Notes: generated by a model not told the origin, from the letters alone. 64,000 nt of DNA from Aestuariibacter salexigens DSM 15300 (GCF_000429145.1 NZ_AUBH01000001.1:620001-684000), one strand, 5' to 3'; shown: positions 40,092 through 51,958, counted from the first letter of the stretch. Program-made: numbers and translations.

Positions 40092-41159
40092 CTATTCTGA
40101 CGTTAGCTCCGTCACCGGGCTGGACCACGCATTGATGACGGCTTTTACCAGAGTTGCCAGAGGAATGGCGAAAAATACGCCCCAGAACCCCCATAACCCG
40201 CCGAAAAACAACACCGCAATGATGATGTACAGCGGGTGCAGGCTCACCGCTTCGGAAAAAAGCAGTGGCACAAGCAGATTACCATCCAGCACCTGAATAA
40301 TGCCGTAAGCGACCATCAGGTACCAAAATTCCGGACTGACGCCCCATTGAAACAGTGCGACCGCAGCAACGGGGATCGTGACCACTGCCGCACCAATAAA
40401 CGGGATAAGCACAGAAAAGCCCACTAACACGCCAAGCAGAATAGCGTAGCGTAGCTCCATAAACGCAAATACCGCGAACGACACGCCGCCGACAATGATG
40501 ATCTCAATCACTTTTCCACGAATGTAGTTAGCGATCTGTGCGTTCATTTCTGTGCCGACCTGTTTAATCAGTCGTCGTTCTTTTGGTAACAATTTAGACA
40601 GACTGAATAAGAACTGATCGCGGTCTTTGAGCATGAAAAATACCATTAATGGTACCAAGACCAGATAGATTAATAACGCCGCGACGCTGCCAATAGACGC
40701 GAACGAAGCTGACAATACTTCTTCACCCAAATCTGTCGCTCTCAATTTCACTGTCAGTAACATTTGCTCAATCAGATCGGTTTGCACGTAAGCAGGGTAT
40801 TTTTCCGGTAATGTCTCCACCCATTTTTGTGCACTGGCCCAAATTTGCGGGATCTCCTGCATCAGATTAATGCTCTGTTTTGACACAGATGGCACCAACC
40901 CCACCAGGGTAAGCACACTGATCCCGACAAACAATACCAGCACAAGAGATGCTGCATATCGCCGTGAAACCCCCAGTTTGCACATTTGTACAACTGGCCA
41001 ATCAAGTAGATAGGCAATGACCGCTGCAACAATCACAGGCATCAATAAACTGCCCCATACCAACAGCAATACGCTGGTGATAATAAGCAGGATGAGCAAC
41101 ATGACAGAATCGGGATCAGAGAACTTACGCTGATACCAACGCCCTATTACACCGAACAT
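40092..41159 (-). CDS. perM: AI-2E family transporter PerM
   Basis: This 355-residue inner-membrane protein has about eight hydrophobic segments and the family C-terminal pattern (PLLFSEAVSLHPLYIIIAVL, then GGLWGFWGVFFAIPLATLVKAV). PerM is a permease-like protein of uncertain substrate. Its position between bcp and bepA matches E. coli. It converges with bcp. Confidence 0.92.
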   Translation of the reverse strand: MFGVIGRWYQRKFSDPDSVMLLILLIITSVLLLVWGSLLMPVIVAAVIAYLLDWPVVQMCKLGVSRRYAASLVLVLFVGISVLTLVGLVPSVSKQSINLMQEIPQIWASAQKWVETLPEKYPAYVQTDLIEQMLLTVKLRATDLGEEVLSASFASIGSVAALLIYLVLVPLMVFFMLKDRDQFLFSLSKLLPKERRLIKQVGTEMNAQIANYIRGKVIEIIIVGGVSFAVFAFMELRYAILLGVLVGFSVLIPFIGAAVVTIPVAAVALFQWGVSPEFWYLMVAYGIIQVLDGNLLVPLLFSEAVSLHPLYIIIAVLFFGGLWGFWGVFFAIPLATLVKAVINAWSSPVTELTSE

Positions 41160-41330
41160 AGCGATAACAGCAATCCTTACATGACAGTTATAATGGCGTG
41201 TAGTGTATCGGGAATTGTGCGGATGAAAAGAGCTAATTCCTGCTGAAGAATAAAAACTTCAACCTTCCCACAACACACCCTGTAATAATCATGCTACCAT
41301 TTTTCGGCGTGTAGTCAGGAGGATATATCG

Positions 41331-41939
41331 TTGAGCAAGACGCATCAGAATCTTCGCCAAATTATTCAGTTAAAAAAGAAAATCAACTGGGGCGATTTAC
41401 CCGCTGCGTTTCACGTGGTGACGACCTCGTTGTCGGATTTGGAAGGTCTGCAGGAACATGGCTTTGATCATCCTGTCAAGCGATTGCTGGACCGTCGCAA
41501 CTGGTCGCTGAAAACGCTTCGAGGTCGTGAATTCGAAGACGGAAGCCTTGAGTTCGAATACAAACCCAGGGTTATCCTATATCGGACGAGCAATGAGTTG
41601 GATTTTGAGGTGAATTGTTACCCCCTGATTGACGATCAGGAAATTCGCCAATTTTGCCAGAATCAGCCGGGATTGCCGTTTAATACATGGGACCCAAATT
41701 ACATGCGCAGCGTAGCCAAAGTATCAGGATTACCCGATTTCATGCGGCACACGTATTGGAGTGGCGACGACGCTGACCACGCACTGGTTGAGTATGCTAA
41801 TTATCTGGTCGAGGGGCTTATTGTTTATCTGTCCAAGCATTTGGATATAGTAGAGATAAAAGGTAATTCCATTCGCGAAATTATTGAAGAAGTCGACCGG
41901 CGCGTTAAAGAACGTCAAGCTCAAAAAAACGGCTTTTAA
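41331..41939 (+). CDS. conserved-looking protein of unknown function (202 residues)
   Basis: I do not recognise this family. The gene starts at a TTG with a perfect AGGAGG eight bases upstream (41317-41322), so translation from this frame is well supported. The product has no signal peptide or membrane span. It has mixed charge, with a central CYPLIDDQEIRQFCQNQPGLPFN segment and a basic, helical C-terminus (IREIIEEVDRRVKERQAQ). It stands alone between divergent perM and bepA, 77 bp before the latter. Confidence 0.8.
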   Translation: MSKTHQNLRQIIQLKKKINWGDLPAAFHVVTTSLSDLEGLQEHGFDHPVKRLLDRRNWSLKTLRGREFEDGSLEFEYKPRVILYRTSNELDFEVNCYPLIDDQEIRQFCQNQPGLPFNTWDPNYMRSVAKVSGLPDFMRHTYWSGDDADHALVEYANYLVEGLIVYLSKHLDIVEIKGNSIREIIEEVDRRVKERQAQKNGF

Positions 41940-42016
41940 TCAAACCATTGAAACTGATCGTAGTATTTGAGGTTCTAAAAGCTGAAATACGTAAATGAGA
42001 GTCGATTAAGGGTGGT

Positions 42017-43495
42017 ATGAAGGTTATTCACCGGTTACGAATGTATATCACGCGTGCAGCAGTGGTACTCCTTAGTGCCTGTGCATCTGTTGCGATAAAT
42101 GCGCAGTCATTAAACCTTAACGACCGTAATGCCCTGCCAGAAATCGGCGTGGTTGCGTCTGATGCTATCAGCCTGGATAAAGAAAAGTTGATCGGCGACG
42201 CCATCATGCGCCAGCTGCGTGGTCAGGCACCTCTAATCTCAGACCCCCTGTTAGAAGAATACGTTCAGGATTTGGGTAACCGACTTGTCGTCGAAGCTGA
42301 CAACGCTAAATTTCCTTTCACATTCTTTTTAATTAATAACCCGGATATTAACGCGTTTGCTTTCTTTGGCGGTCATATCGGTATTCATACCGGTCTCATT
42401 GTTAATGCGCAGAATGAAAGCGAATTGGCCTCTGTCTTTGCCCATGAAATTAGCCACGTTACGCAACGGCACATCGCACGCAGGATCCAGGCCGCGCAGC
42501 GTTCAACACCATTACAAATCGCGTCGATGCTGGGTGGTGTGCTATTGGCCCTGGCGAATCCGGAAGCCGGCGTCGCGGCTATCAGCGCAGGCTCTGCCGC
42601 CGCACAGCAAGCGCAAATAAATTACACTCGTTCAAATGAGCAGGAAGCCGACAGGGTCGGTATCCAAATGCTGGCCAACGCGGGTTTTGACCCTCGTGGC
42701 GCAGGCACATTTTTTGAGAAGCTAGCTGAAAAATACCGACTGGTTTCAAAGCCCCCCGCGTTTCTGCTTACCCACCCGCTGCCAGAATCGCGTATTGCTG
42801 ATGCAAGAGCCCGCGCTGACAGCTTCGCACCGCGCAGAGTGGCGCCAAGTTTACGTTTTCATCTGGCTAAAGCGCGCATACAGGCCAGGTACTTTGGCGA
42901 TGCAAAACGCAACATTGAGATATTTCAAGATGCTCTGGATAAGCAGCGCTATGTATTCAGACAGGCCGCTGAATACGGTCTCGCGTTATCGTATCTACGA
43001 GATGAGCAAGTTGAGAAGGCAGAATTGCTTATCTCAAAACTGAATAATGATGATCCTGAAAATTTGTTTTATCTAGATACCCTGACGGATATTGGTTTAG
43101 AGCTGAAGCAGCCTGATAAAGTCCTGCCGGCGCTCAAGCAACATGCACAACGCACCCCTCGAAATCCGGTTGTGGCGCTGAATCTGGCCAATGCGTCGAT
43201 TAAAATCGGGGATTTTGATGCCGCAACACAAATTTTGCGCGATTTCTTGTTAGTTAATCCGGAGCACTATCTCTCCTATCAATTGCTGACAGAGGCCTAT
43301 GGTGAAAACAATCAGATGCTGGAGATGCACCAGTCCAGAGCTGAGGTTTACGCATTGGTAGCGGCCTACCCTCGGGCCATTGACGAACTGCAACACGCCT
43401 ATAATTTTGCTGCTGACAGACACTTAGAAAAACAGCGGATCCGTGCCAGAATTGAGCAATTTAGAACCGCTCAGGAGCGATTACGAGCCCTCTAG
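42017..43495 (+). CDS. bepA: periplasmic beta-barrel assembly-enhancing protease BepA
   Basis: BepA is a periplasmic M48 metalloprotease that helps LptD mature or degrades it when stalled. The 492-residue precursor has a signal peptide ending near INAQS. The zinc motif HEISH lies at 143-147, with a third ligand in NEQEADRVG near 208. The C-terminal half (310-490) is a TPR superhelix. The position between perM and arsC (yfgD) matches E. coli. Its end overlaps the convergent thioredoxin-like gene by 15 bp. Confidence 0.94.
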   Translation: MKVIHRLRMYITRAAVVLLSACASVAINAQSLNLNDRNALPEIGVVASDAISLDKEKLIGDAIMRQLRGQAPLISDPLLEEYVQDLGNRLVVEADNAKFPFTFFLINNPDINAFAFFGGHIGIHTGLIVNAQNESELASVFAHEISHVTQRHIARRIQAAQRSTPLQIASMLGGVLLALANPEAGVAAISAGSAAAQQAQINYTRSNEQEADRVGIQMLANAGFDPRGAGTFFEKLAEKYRLVSKPPAFLLTHPLPESRIADARARADSFAPRRVAPSLRFHLAKARIQARYFGDAKRNIEIFQDALDKQRYVFRQAAEYGLALSYLRDEQVEKAELLISKLNNDDPENLFYLDTLTDIGLELKQPDKVLPALKQHAQRTPRNPVVALNLANASIKIGDFDAATQILRDFLLVNPEHYLSYQLLTEAYGENNQMLEMHQSRAEVYALVAAYPRAIDELQHAYNFAADRHLEKQRIRARIEQFRTAQERLRAL

Positions 43496-43963
43496 CAGCG
43501 CCAGGGCCTGAATAAGTTTTTGCGCACTTTGCTCACCTAGCAGATGCCGTGCGACAGTGCCATCGGGGCGAATCAAATAGGTTGCAGGTAAGCTATCCGG
43601 ACGCTGCATTGGCATATTAACCGCCCCTGTTTTTATCAGCGGAAATTCCATCTCATACTGAGTTTTAATACGCCGTAGTTCGCTGTCGCTGACCTGATCG
43701 AAACTCACGGCAAATAAACTCACGTTGTCGTTTGTTTTGCTGTACTCGTTAAACTCATTTAATTCAGGCACCTCTTTCAGGCACGGCGCGCACCATTCCG
43801 CGAAATAATTTACTACCACCCACTGTCCCTGTAATTGCTGCCATTGATAGGCACTGCCATCTAATGTCTCAAAATCTACATTGTCTTTATTATTGATAAA
43901 ATGATAGGCGGATGCTCCTGCCAATGCGGCCAGGAAGGCAAACACAAACGTTTTCCACTGCAT
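43481..43963 (-). CDS. TlpA/ResA-type membrane-anchored thioredoxin-like protein
   Basis: From the ATG at 43963 this is a 160-residue protein with an N-terminal hydrophobic anchor (TFVFAFLAALAGASAYHF) and a thioredoxin fold with WCAPC (C58 and C61) and the cis-proline segment LPATYLI. It should face the periplasm and act as a disulfide reductase. A TTG 9 codons upstream is an alternative start. It converges with bepA, overlapping by 15 bp, and is divergent from arsC. Confidence 0.87.
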   Translation of the reverse strand: MQWKTFVFAFLAALAGASAYHFINNKDNVDFETLDGSAYQWQQLQGQWVVVNYFAEWCAPCLKEVPELNEFNEYSKTNDNVSLFAVSFDQVSDSELRRIKTQYEMEFPLIKTGAVNMPMQRPDSLPATYLIRPDGTVARHLLGEQSAQKLIQALALLEGS

Positions 43964-44042
43964 ACATTCATTGATGGTTACTTTACCCAATCGTTAGGCT
44001 AACGATAGAATGACAGAAACACAACTTGCTAAGACTGGTGCT

Positions 44043-45410
<1,368 letters not shown>

Positions 45411-45411
<1 letters not shown>

Positions 45412-47336
45412 TGATGCGTGTGCTATGTATTGGTCTGCTCTTATTATTAACAGCCTGTGGCGGCTCATCAGGTTCAGACCGGCAAGCGCCTATCCCCGAA
45501 CCTCCACCTGCGCCCATTACTAATCAGTTAACACCTACCGTGACCCAAGACAACCTCGAGCTGTTTGCGCCCGTGCAGGCATGGGTCGGCGAATCTGTTG
45601 GATTAAGTATTAAAAGTGCAGACTCAGACCCTATCAGCAGCATACAGTGGCAACAGATCTCAGGCCCTGAGGTTACTATACAAGCTGCTCACACACAGAC
45701 TATCGGATTTGATATTCAATCCCCTGGCGATTATCAGTTTACCGTTATCGCCATCACCACGTCGGGCACTGAGCGGAGCTTATCGTATGGCTTTTCTGCA
45801 CAAGAAACGTCATCACGGTTAGTGAGTATCAGGCTTGACCATAATGTCAGTGAGTTCGGTAATGTTTCTTTGCGGGTTGATATTCCCGACGCCCTTCAAG
45901 CGTCCGACATCGTATGGCAGCAGGATGCAGGTCCAGATGCAACTAACTGGCGTACACAGGAAGGTGACGACAGCGTATTGTTTTTTGTCGCGCCAGCGGT
46001 AGATGAGGACCAGGTTATTCAAGTCAGCGTAACGGTGACCGCCCAGGACGACACAACCTATTCGGATACAGCACTGATCAGCGTGCATAATGCGGATATT
46101 GATTGGAGCGGGTATTTCCCTGCCGCTGACATCGGCGATCGCGTCGTCACAGAAGACATGCTGGTCGCGATGCCCGGCGATCCTCATCAGAATGCATTGA
46201 TAGATTGTCTGTACAGCAATCGACTTACCAGTAGCTGTCGTTTTTCAACATTACCCCTGATTGGTCAACGCGGCTACCTGCCCAGTGTTGAAGACATCAT
46301 GCAACGTACTATCGTGTCACATCCGTGGATGGCTGAAAGGTTCGAGGCGTTTTTGCAACAATCTGAGGCAGGTGATGACATTCGACAGTTACTAAGCGCG
46401 ACGACCGGCGTAGTCATCGCGTATGATATTCGTCCTGCATTCTACTGGTCTGCCACTGGCGCGATCTATCTCGATCCTCAGTATCTGTGGGGGACGGCAC
46501 AAGAGCGTGATACGTTAAGTTTTCTCCCCGACCCTCGTGCTGATAATGGCAGAGACTTACAGTTCGGCATTTTCTGGCGTTATGTAAAAAATGGCGAATA
46601 CTTTTTTGGTGGCCGCGACTACCCAGTATCAGAGCGTGCCGAACGGCCGTTTTCGAACATTGAAGCATCACTGGCATTTTTGCTCTATCATGAACTCGCT
46701 CACGCCAATGACTTTATTCCCCCGTCCAAATGGGCGTCATTGAATGACAATGACAGTCCGTTAAGTACTACCAATAATGACGCCGCGCTTTCTGAAGGGT
46801 TTAGTCAGCGCTTTCCGCTAGGTTCCCAAGAGATGAAGGCGCTGGCACAGGTCAGTTTCTTTGGCGAAACGGCAACAGAGCAACAGAAAGCGTTTACATC
46901 AGTCGATATTGAACAGTTTTTCGTCCCCGACCTAGCCCCTACTTACTATTCGTATTCGACAATCTATGAAGATTTCGCCACCCTGTTCGAGCGCTTTATG
47001 ATGGCATATCGGTTTGATGCCTATGCTGATGTCGGCATTATTAGTATCGTCGACAACCCTGATGTATTGGTTACCTGGGGTCAGCGGGGCCGGTTCAATG
47101 ATGTCCGACTACAGCCCAGAGTGAGAGATGTGGTCAGTCGCATCATCCCATCATTGGATGTCCGCAGCATTCAGCAGCAACTTCAACAACCTCGCCTGTT
47201 GGATAGTAATAAAAGCTGGTGGGATAATCTGAATCTTGACAGTGAGGGTTACGCGTTACCGGAAGAAGTGCGTAACGTCAGTCTCAGAGACGAAATGCGC
47301 GGTTTACCTACTCACATTCATCGAGGTCATCAATAA
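45411..47336 (+). CDS. large predicted lipoprotein with HExxH zinc-protease signature
   Basis: The 641-residue precursor has a lipobox LLTAC with the lipidated cysteine near residue 16, then a GGSSGSD and Pro-rich linker. Two Ig/PKD-like beta domains follow (about 45-130 and 130-225; QISGPEV, DYQFTVIAI). The C-terminal half contains YHELAHAND with H427, E428 and H431, and 89 residues later YEDFATLFERF with E520. HExxH followed by E-x-x-A is the gluzincin arrangement, so this is probably a cell-surface metalloprotease. I do not recognise the family. It sits in the arsC-wrbA-DUF2069 unit, and its end overlaps the convergent hda by 29 bp. Confidence 0.75.
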
Positions 47337-48027
47337 CCTGCTTAACAAACGGAATGGTCAGCCGTCGCTTCTGCTGTAATGACAGTCTATCGAGGGTATC
47401 AAGTATTGAGATTAGCGAGGGTAAGTCACGCCGCCAGCGAGTCACCAGGTAATGTGCGACCTGTTCGGGCATCGGAATCGAGCGTGCGGCGGCACGTTGG
47501 CAAAGCACATCTAAACGCTGTTCATCATTGAGAGGTACCAGGCGATGCACCATACCCCAACTGAGACGGGACTTTAGGTCGGCTAGTTCAAGAGCAAGAC
47601 TTGAAGGGCCTGCGTCACCGGTGATCACAATCACGCCCTGATTAAGTTCAATGACCCTGTTTATCAGATCAAACAGCGCAATCTGCCACTCTTTATGGGC
47701 GGCTAACGCATGTACATTGTCGACACACACTATGCGATGGTGCTCAAGTCCTTCACATACTGCCACATCGAGTGATAATAACTGTTCGGCATCGAGGTAA
47801 CAGGCGCTAAGCTGATGGCTGTCGGCGTGCTGACACAGTGCACTTAAACAGTGAGTTTTGCCGGAGCCCGTTTCGCCACTGATATACACGATGGGTGGTT
47901 GCTGCGCATCAAGCAGCCGGTCTGACTGTAAAAACGCAATAAGCTGCGCATTTTCAGCGCTGACAAAGTTCGCAAACGTATGCTGCTCTCGCATTGCTAC
48001 GGGTAAAGTCAGTTGCATGGACGACAT
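47308..48027 (-). CDS. hda: DnaA regulatory inactivator Hda
   Basis: Hda, bound to the sliding clamp, stimulates ATP hydrolysis by DnaA to limit initiation. The 239-residue protein begins MSSMQLTLPV, where QLTLPV (5-10) is the beta-clamp-binding motif. The DnaA-like AAA+ core has GETGSGKTH, CVDNVHALA and SRLSWGMVHRL. It lies directly after the DUF2066 gene and near purMN, as in relatives. Confidence 0.95.
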   Translation of the reverse strand: MSSMQLTLPVAMREQHTFANFVSAENAQLIAFLQSDRLLDAQQPPIVYISGETGSGKTHCLSALCQHADSHQLSACYLDAEQLLSLDVAVCEGLEHHRIVCVDNVHALAAHKEWQIALFDLINRVIELNQGVIVITGDAGPSSLALELADLKSRLSWGMVHRLVPLNDEQRLDVLCQRAAARSIPMPEQVAHYLVTRWRRDLPSLISILDTLDRLSLQQKRRLTIPFVKQVIDDLDECE

Positions 48028-49236
48028 TTACGGCATCCAGATGAAGTTCAATTCATCGGTAGCACGGCCGAATTCATCGACCACCCGTTGCAAGCGGCTA
48101 TCAAGTCTGATCGCATTAAGCAAATCGTCCTGTGAACCCATCATGTCCAGTGCGAATATCGCCTGATTTCCCTGTTGGGTGCGGATCATCGCGCTGTCTA
48201 CCAGCGTTAAACTGTCCAAAAATTCGGATATCGCGACATACTTGTCGAGACTATCAACATTTGTGATTTTGATGTCGAGTTGATTCCTCGCCATCAACAA
48301 ATTTTCCGTATCCAGTGCGTATCGGCTGGCCAGCACATCCGCCAGATTATCGATGAGTTCAGTGATGGCTGCTTCATGTGTTGTGGCACTCAGCTCTCCA
48401 AACTGCACATTGCGCTGTGTAAGCAGCGTCCACTCAATGATGATAGGTGCCTCGTCGCTTCCCATTGCCGTAAATTCATCTTGGCTGAATGCCGAGCGTG
48501 CGCGGTTGACAGCCAGAAGTTGCTGAGTTTGTACAGTCGCTTGCTGAGTCAGGTTCCTGACGTCATACATTCTTGCTGCCAGCACATAGTCGGGTTGGTA
48601 TCGCTGGCTGGCAGTGTCAATTCTCTCGACAAACCGTCCCCACACGTCGTAAACGCTAATCTGCTGAACATCGGTTAAATCCATAAGCGGAAAGGCAACC
48701 GGGATAGCTCGCTTAGTGGCTGCTTCGATTAGCCATTGCTTTATCGTAGAAGCGCTAAAATCATTAACTAACCGACGTTCAAAACCGCCTTTTTGCCCAT
48801 TTGGCTCTTCATAGGCCAGCCAGATAAGACTGTCGGGACGTCTCATACCCCAAATGGGAAACCCGGACGACTTAACCAACTCCTCTACCTTTTGTTCATT
48901 AAACGTAGCGTGGTAAATCAGTTGGCCATCGCGACTTTCAAAGCGAAATGAATTCAACAGGCTTTCTGCCTGTCGCACAGCGCGGCGGATATCAGCACTC
49001 TCGAGTAAGGCGTCACTGCCGCTGATCTTAACCAGTACATCTCTAAGTGCCTGTTGCATTGCCGTATCTTGGGTGCGTTGGCTCTGATCAGAAACAACCA
49101 CAGATGCCTCATTCAGCCCAGACACTATGGCAGCATGCGCGTTTACTACAACATTACTGATGAGTATCCAGACCACACTACTGACACGCAGCCATCGCGA
49201 TATGCCCAACAACAATCTAGAGACAAAGATGTGCAT
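48028..49236 (-). CDS. DUF2066 exported protein
   Basis: This 402-residue protein has an N-terminal signal sequence (WILISNVVVNAHA) and the DUF2066 features AMQQALRDVLVKISG and SVYDVWGRFVE. Its function is unknown. It ends exactly where hda begins and is divergent from purM, a neighbourhood common in gammaproteobacteria. Confidence 0.85.
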   Translation of the reverse strand: MHIFVSRLLLGISRWLRVSSVVWILISNVVVNAHAAIVSGLNEASVVVSDQSQRTQDTAMQQALRDVLVKISGSDALLESADIRRAVRQAESLLNSFRFESRDGQLIYHATFNEQKVEELVKSSGFPIWGMRRPDSLIWLAYEEPNGQKGGFERRLVNDFSASTIKQWLIEAATKRAIPVAFPLMDLTDVQQISVYDVWGRFVERIDTASQRYQPDYVLAARMYDVRNLTQQATVQTQQLLAVNRARSAFSQDEFTAMGSDEAPIIIEWTLLTQRNVQFGELSATTHEAAITELIDNLADVLASRYALDTENLLMARNQLDIKITNVDSLDKYVAISEFLDSLTLVDSAMIRTQQGNQAIFALDMMGSQDDLLNAIRLDSRLQRVVDEFGRATDELNFIWMP

Positions 49237-49417
49237 TAAATCTTAGTAATCAAAAACATGTAAATTTAGACCTATTGTCGAATAAATCGCTATGAATTGC
49301 ATCAACACAAATGACTAAACTAATAAGTCTTTGTCAGGATCCGCTTGCAGCTATACCCATTAAAGGGTTGAACTGGTAGAATCTGCGCGTTTTTAAGTAC
49401 TGTGCCGTGGGGAAAGC

Positions 49418-50455
49418 GTGAGCGAGAGTAAACCATCATTAAGTTATAAAGACGCAGGTGTTGATATTGATGCCGGTAACCAGTTGGTTGAACGGATCAA
49501 ATCTGTTACAAAGCGGACTCATCGACCTGAAGTCAGGGGCGGTTTAGGTGGCTTTGGCGCACTCTGCGCTATTCCCGAAAAATATAAACGTCCGCTTTTG
49601 GTTTCCGGTACCGACGGTGTAGGCACTAAGTTACGTTTGGCCATGGACGCAGGCCGCCATGATGGTATTGGCATCGATTTGGTTGCCATGTGTGTTAACG
49701 ACCTGATTGTACAAGGTGCAGAACCCTTATTTTTCCTCGATTACTATGCAACAGGTGCGCTTAATGTTGATACCGCCGCAACCGTTGTGACTGGTATTGG
49801 TAAGGGCTGTGAACTGTCAGGTTGTGCACTCATCGGCGGGGAGACCGCCGAAATGCCAGGCATGTATGAAGGTGAAGACTATGACGTCGCAGGCTTCTGT
49901 GTAGGTGTTGTTGAACAGGACGATGTAATAGACGGCAGTAAAGTCAGTGCCGGTGATGCACTTATTGCGCTGGCATCCAGCGGTCCACATTCTAACGGTT
50001 ACTCATTGATCCGCAAAATCATCGACGTTAGCAATGCCGATCTCAATCAGATGCTAAATGGCAAGCCGTTGGCTGACCACTTGCTGGAGCCGACTCGAAT
50101 TTATGTCAAATCGGTACTGGCACTGCTCGAAAAAGTGGATGTACACGCGATTTCACATATTACCGGCGGTGGCTTCTGGGAGAATATCCCCCGGGTTTTA
50201 CCAGATAATACGAAAGCCGTTATAGATGCAGCAAGTTGGCAGTGGCCAGAGATTTTCAACTGGCTACAGCAACAGGGCAATGTTACTGACCATGAGATGT
50301 ATCGTACCTTTAACTGCGGTGTGGGTCTGATTATGGCTGTCAGTCAGGACGACGTGGCTTCGACGCTGGCAACATTATCTGAACATGGCGAAACTGCCTG
50401 GGTGATCGGCCATGTAGAGTCCAACACCACTGGCCAACAAGTGGAGCTGCGTTAA
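49418..50455 (+). CDS. purM: phosphoribosylformylglycinamidine cyclo-ligase (AIR synthase)
   Basis: PurM closes the imidazole ring of purines. The 345-residue protein starts at GTG after GGGGAAAGC. Motifs include [55 protein letters not shown] and [14 protein letters not shown]. Directly followed by purN. I saw no clear PurR box upstream. Confidence 0.97.
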   Translation: MSESKPSLSYKDAGVDIDAGNQLVERIKSVTKRTHRPEVRGGLGGFGALCAIPEKYKRPLLVSGTDGVGTKLRLAMDAGRHDGIGIDLVAMCVNDLIVQGAEPLFFLDYYATGALNVDTAATVVTGIGKGCELSGCALIGGETAEMPGMYEGEDYDVAGFCVGVVEQDDVIDGSKVSAGDALIALASSGPHSNGYSLIRKIIDVSNADLNQMLNGKPLADHLLEPTRIYVKSVLALLEKVDVHAISHITGGGFWENIPRVLPDNTKAVIDAASWQWPEIFNWLQQQGNVTDHEMYRTFNCGVGLIMAVSQDDVASTLATLSEHGETAWVIGHVESNTTGQQVELR

Positions 50456-51100
50456 GTGGAAGCCTGTAGAATTGTTGTGTTGGTATCGGGTAACGGGTCT
50501 AATCTGCAGGCTATTATCGACCATCTCGAAAAAGGTAAAACTGAAGGCGAGATTGTCGCGGTATTTGCCAACCGCCCTTCTGCATATGGGCTGACTCGTG
50601 CCAGTGACGCCGGCATTCCGGCTCACTGTATCGACCATAAAGCCTATGCAAGTAGAGAAGAGTATGATGCTGCGTTGATGCAACACATTGATAGCTATTC
50701 GCCTGATCTCATTGTGCTTGCAGGTTTTATGCGTATTCTTACTGAACCGTTCGTACAACATTATCACGGTCGCATGTTGAACATTCATCCTTCGCTGTTG
50801 CCGAAGTATAAAGGGCTCGATACTCATCAGCGCGCATTGGACGCGGGTGAACTTGAGCATGGTGCTTCGGTACATTTTGTCACGGCTGAACTGGACGGCG
50901 GCCCCGTTATCATTCAGTCTAAAGTACCGATTTACGAAGATGATGATGCCAGCACCTTACAACAACGTGTGCAATACCAGGAGCGTGATATCTACCCACT
51001 GGTGGTGCAATGGTTTTGTAACGGTCGCCTCAGGCTTAATGACAACGTGGTATTTCTTGATGGAAAAGCTCTTCCTGCGCAAGGCTACGCAGCCGATTAA
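50456..51100 (+). CDS. purN: phosphoribosylglycinamide formyltransferase
   Basis: PurN formylates GAR with 10-formyltetrahydrofolate. The 214-residue protein has VLVSGNGSNLQAIID, the catalytic NIHPSLLPKYKG, and the aspartate in ELDGGPVI. Its GTG start follows the purM stop directly (TAAGTG). Confidence 0.96.
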   Translation: MEACRIVVLVSGNGSNLQAIIDHLEKGKTEGEIVAVFANRPSAYGLTRASDAGIPAHCIDHKAYASREEYDAALMQHIDSYSPDLIVLAGFMRILTEPFVQHYHGRMLNIHPSLLPKYKGLDTHQRALDAGELEHGASVHFVTAELDGGPVIIQSKVPIYEDDDASTLQQRVQYQERDIYPLVVQWFCNGRLRLNDNVVFLDGKALPAQGYAAD

Positions 51101-51824
51101 TTCTATATTTAGCGACACATGCAAGTGGCTGTTAATGGCATTTGCCGCTTGTTGCAGTCTGGCAGCCACTGCACAATCTACTTTTCAGCCGTTTGAAGCG
51201 ACTTATGTGGCCTATCGTTATGGGGATGACGTTGGTCACGCGTCTATGTCATTACAAAAGCAGCAGGACGACCTGTACAGGCTTGAATATTATTCCAAAG
51301 TATCCAAGTTTTTTCTTTCTGATAAACGCCAGGAAGTTAGCGTGTTCAAACTTGAAAACCGCACTCCTGTACCAATCAAATATGACTACACTCGCACCGG
51401 AACCGGGCCGGATAAGAAGCTGTCGGTTGAATTCAATGCTGTCGATAATACTGTGCTGATTGATGGCAAACCCCAGTACGATTGGCATGGTGAAACCGAT
51501 AACCAATTATATCGTTTAGATCTCTCCGCACGCCTCGCCGATGGCGAAAGTGAATTTGATTATCAATTCATCAATTCACGAGGCGAGCAGCGTCAGTACC
51601 ACATTGTCGTCCTCGACAAAGAGCAATTAGAGCTACCATTTGGCATGCTTGAAGGCATCAAAGTAAAAATTCAGCGTGAAACGAATAAACGCGAGACGTT
51701 CGCCTGGTTTGCCCCCTCCCTTAATTATGTATTGGTGCAATTACAACAGCTTAAAGAAGGCGAAGAACAGGGGCAGATCCGGCTTCAGCAATACCGGTCG
51801 TTAGTCCCTAAAAATGCGCAGTAG
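51060..51824 (+). CDS. DUF3108 exported protein
   Basis: From the ATG at 51060, overlapping the end of purN by 41 bp, this gives 254 residues; an ATG at 51135 is the alternative. A signal peptide ends near AATAQS. The mature part has the DUF3108 pattern of beta strands (FEATYVAYRYG, RLEYYSKVSKFF, FGMLEGIKVKIQRE, FAWFAPSLNYVLVQLQQ). Function is unknown, probably an outer-membrane or periplasmic beta protein. It follows purMN as in related genomes. Confidence 0.83.
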   Translation: MEKLFLRKATQPINSIFSDTCKWLLMAFAACCSLAATAQSTFQPFEATYVAYRYGDDVGHASMSLQKQQDDLYRLEYYSKVSKFFLSDKRQEVSVFKLENRTPVPIKYDYTRTGTGPDKKLSVEFNAVDNTVLIDGKPQYDWHGETDNQLYRLDLSARLADGESEFDYQFINSRGEQRQYHIVVLDKEQLELPFGMLEGIKVKIQRETNKRETFAWFAPSLNYVLVQLQQLKEGEEQGQIRLQQYRSLVPKNAQ

Positions 51825-51926
51825 GATTGTGTAAGTAACACAGTACGCTACGTTTCCGATCCCATATGGATTGTTGTTCGTAGAGCCATTAGAAACTTGA
51901 TTTCGGCCAGCTTAATGCTTAACTTA

Positions 51927-51943
51927 GTCTGGTCTGACCTCCA
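51927..51943 (+). promoter_or_regulatory. candidate FadR operator before fadE
   Basis: GTCTGGTCTGACCTCCA contains CTGGTCNGAC, the core of the FadR site, and lines up with known operators such as E. coli fadB. It lies 15 bp before the fadE ATG, where bound FadR would block transcription until long-chain acyl-CoA releases it. FadR itself is not in the window. Confidence 0.6.
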
Positions 51944-51958
51944 TTTTGGTGACTGTTT

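Noticed and set aside
50375-50875. 166-codon open frame antisense to purM-purN
   Set aside because: Lies opposite two certain genes, with no start signal or recognisable domain.
50847-51059. 5' extension of the DUF3108 gene
   Set aside because: It would lie inside purN in another frame and adds residues ahead of the signal peptide; the ATG at 51060 fits better.
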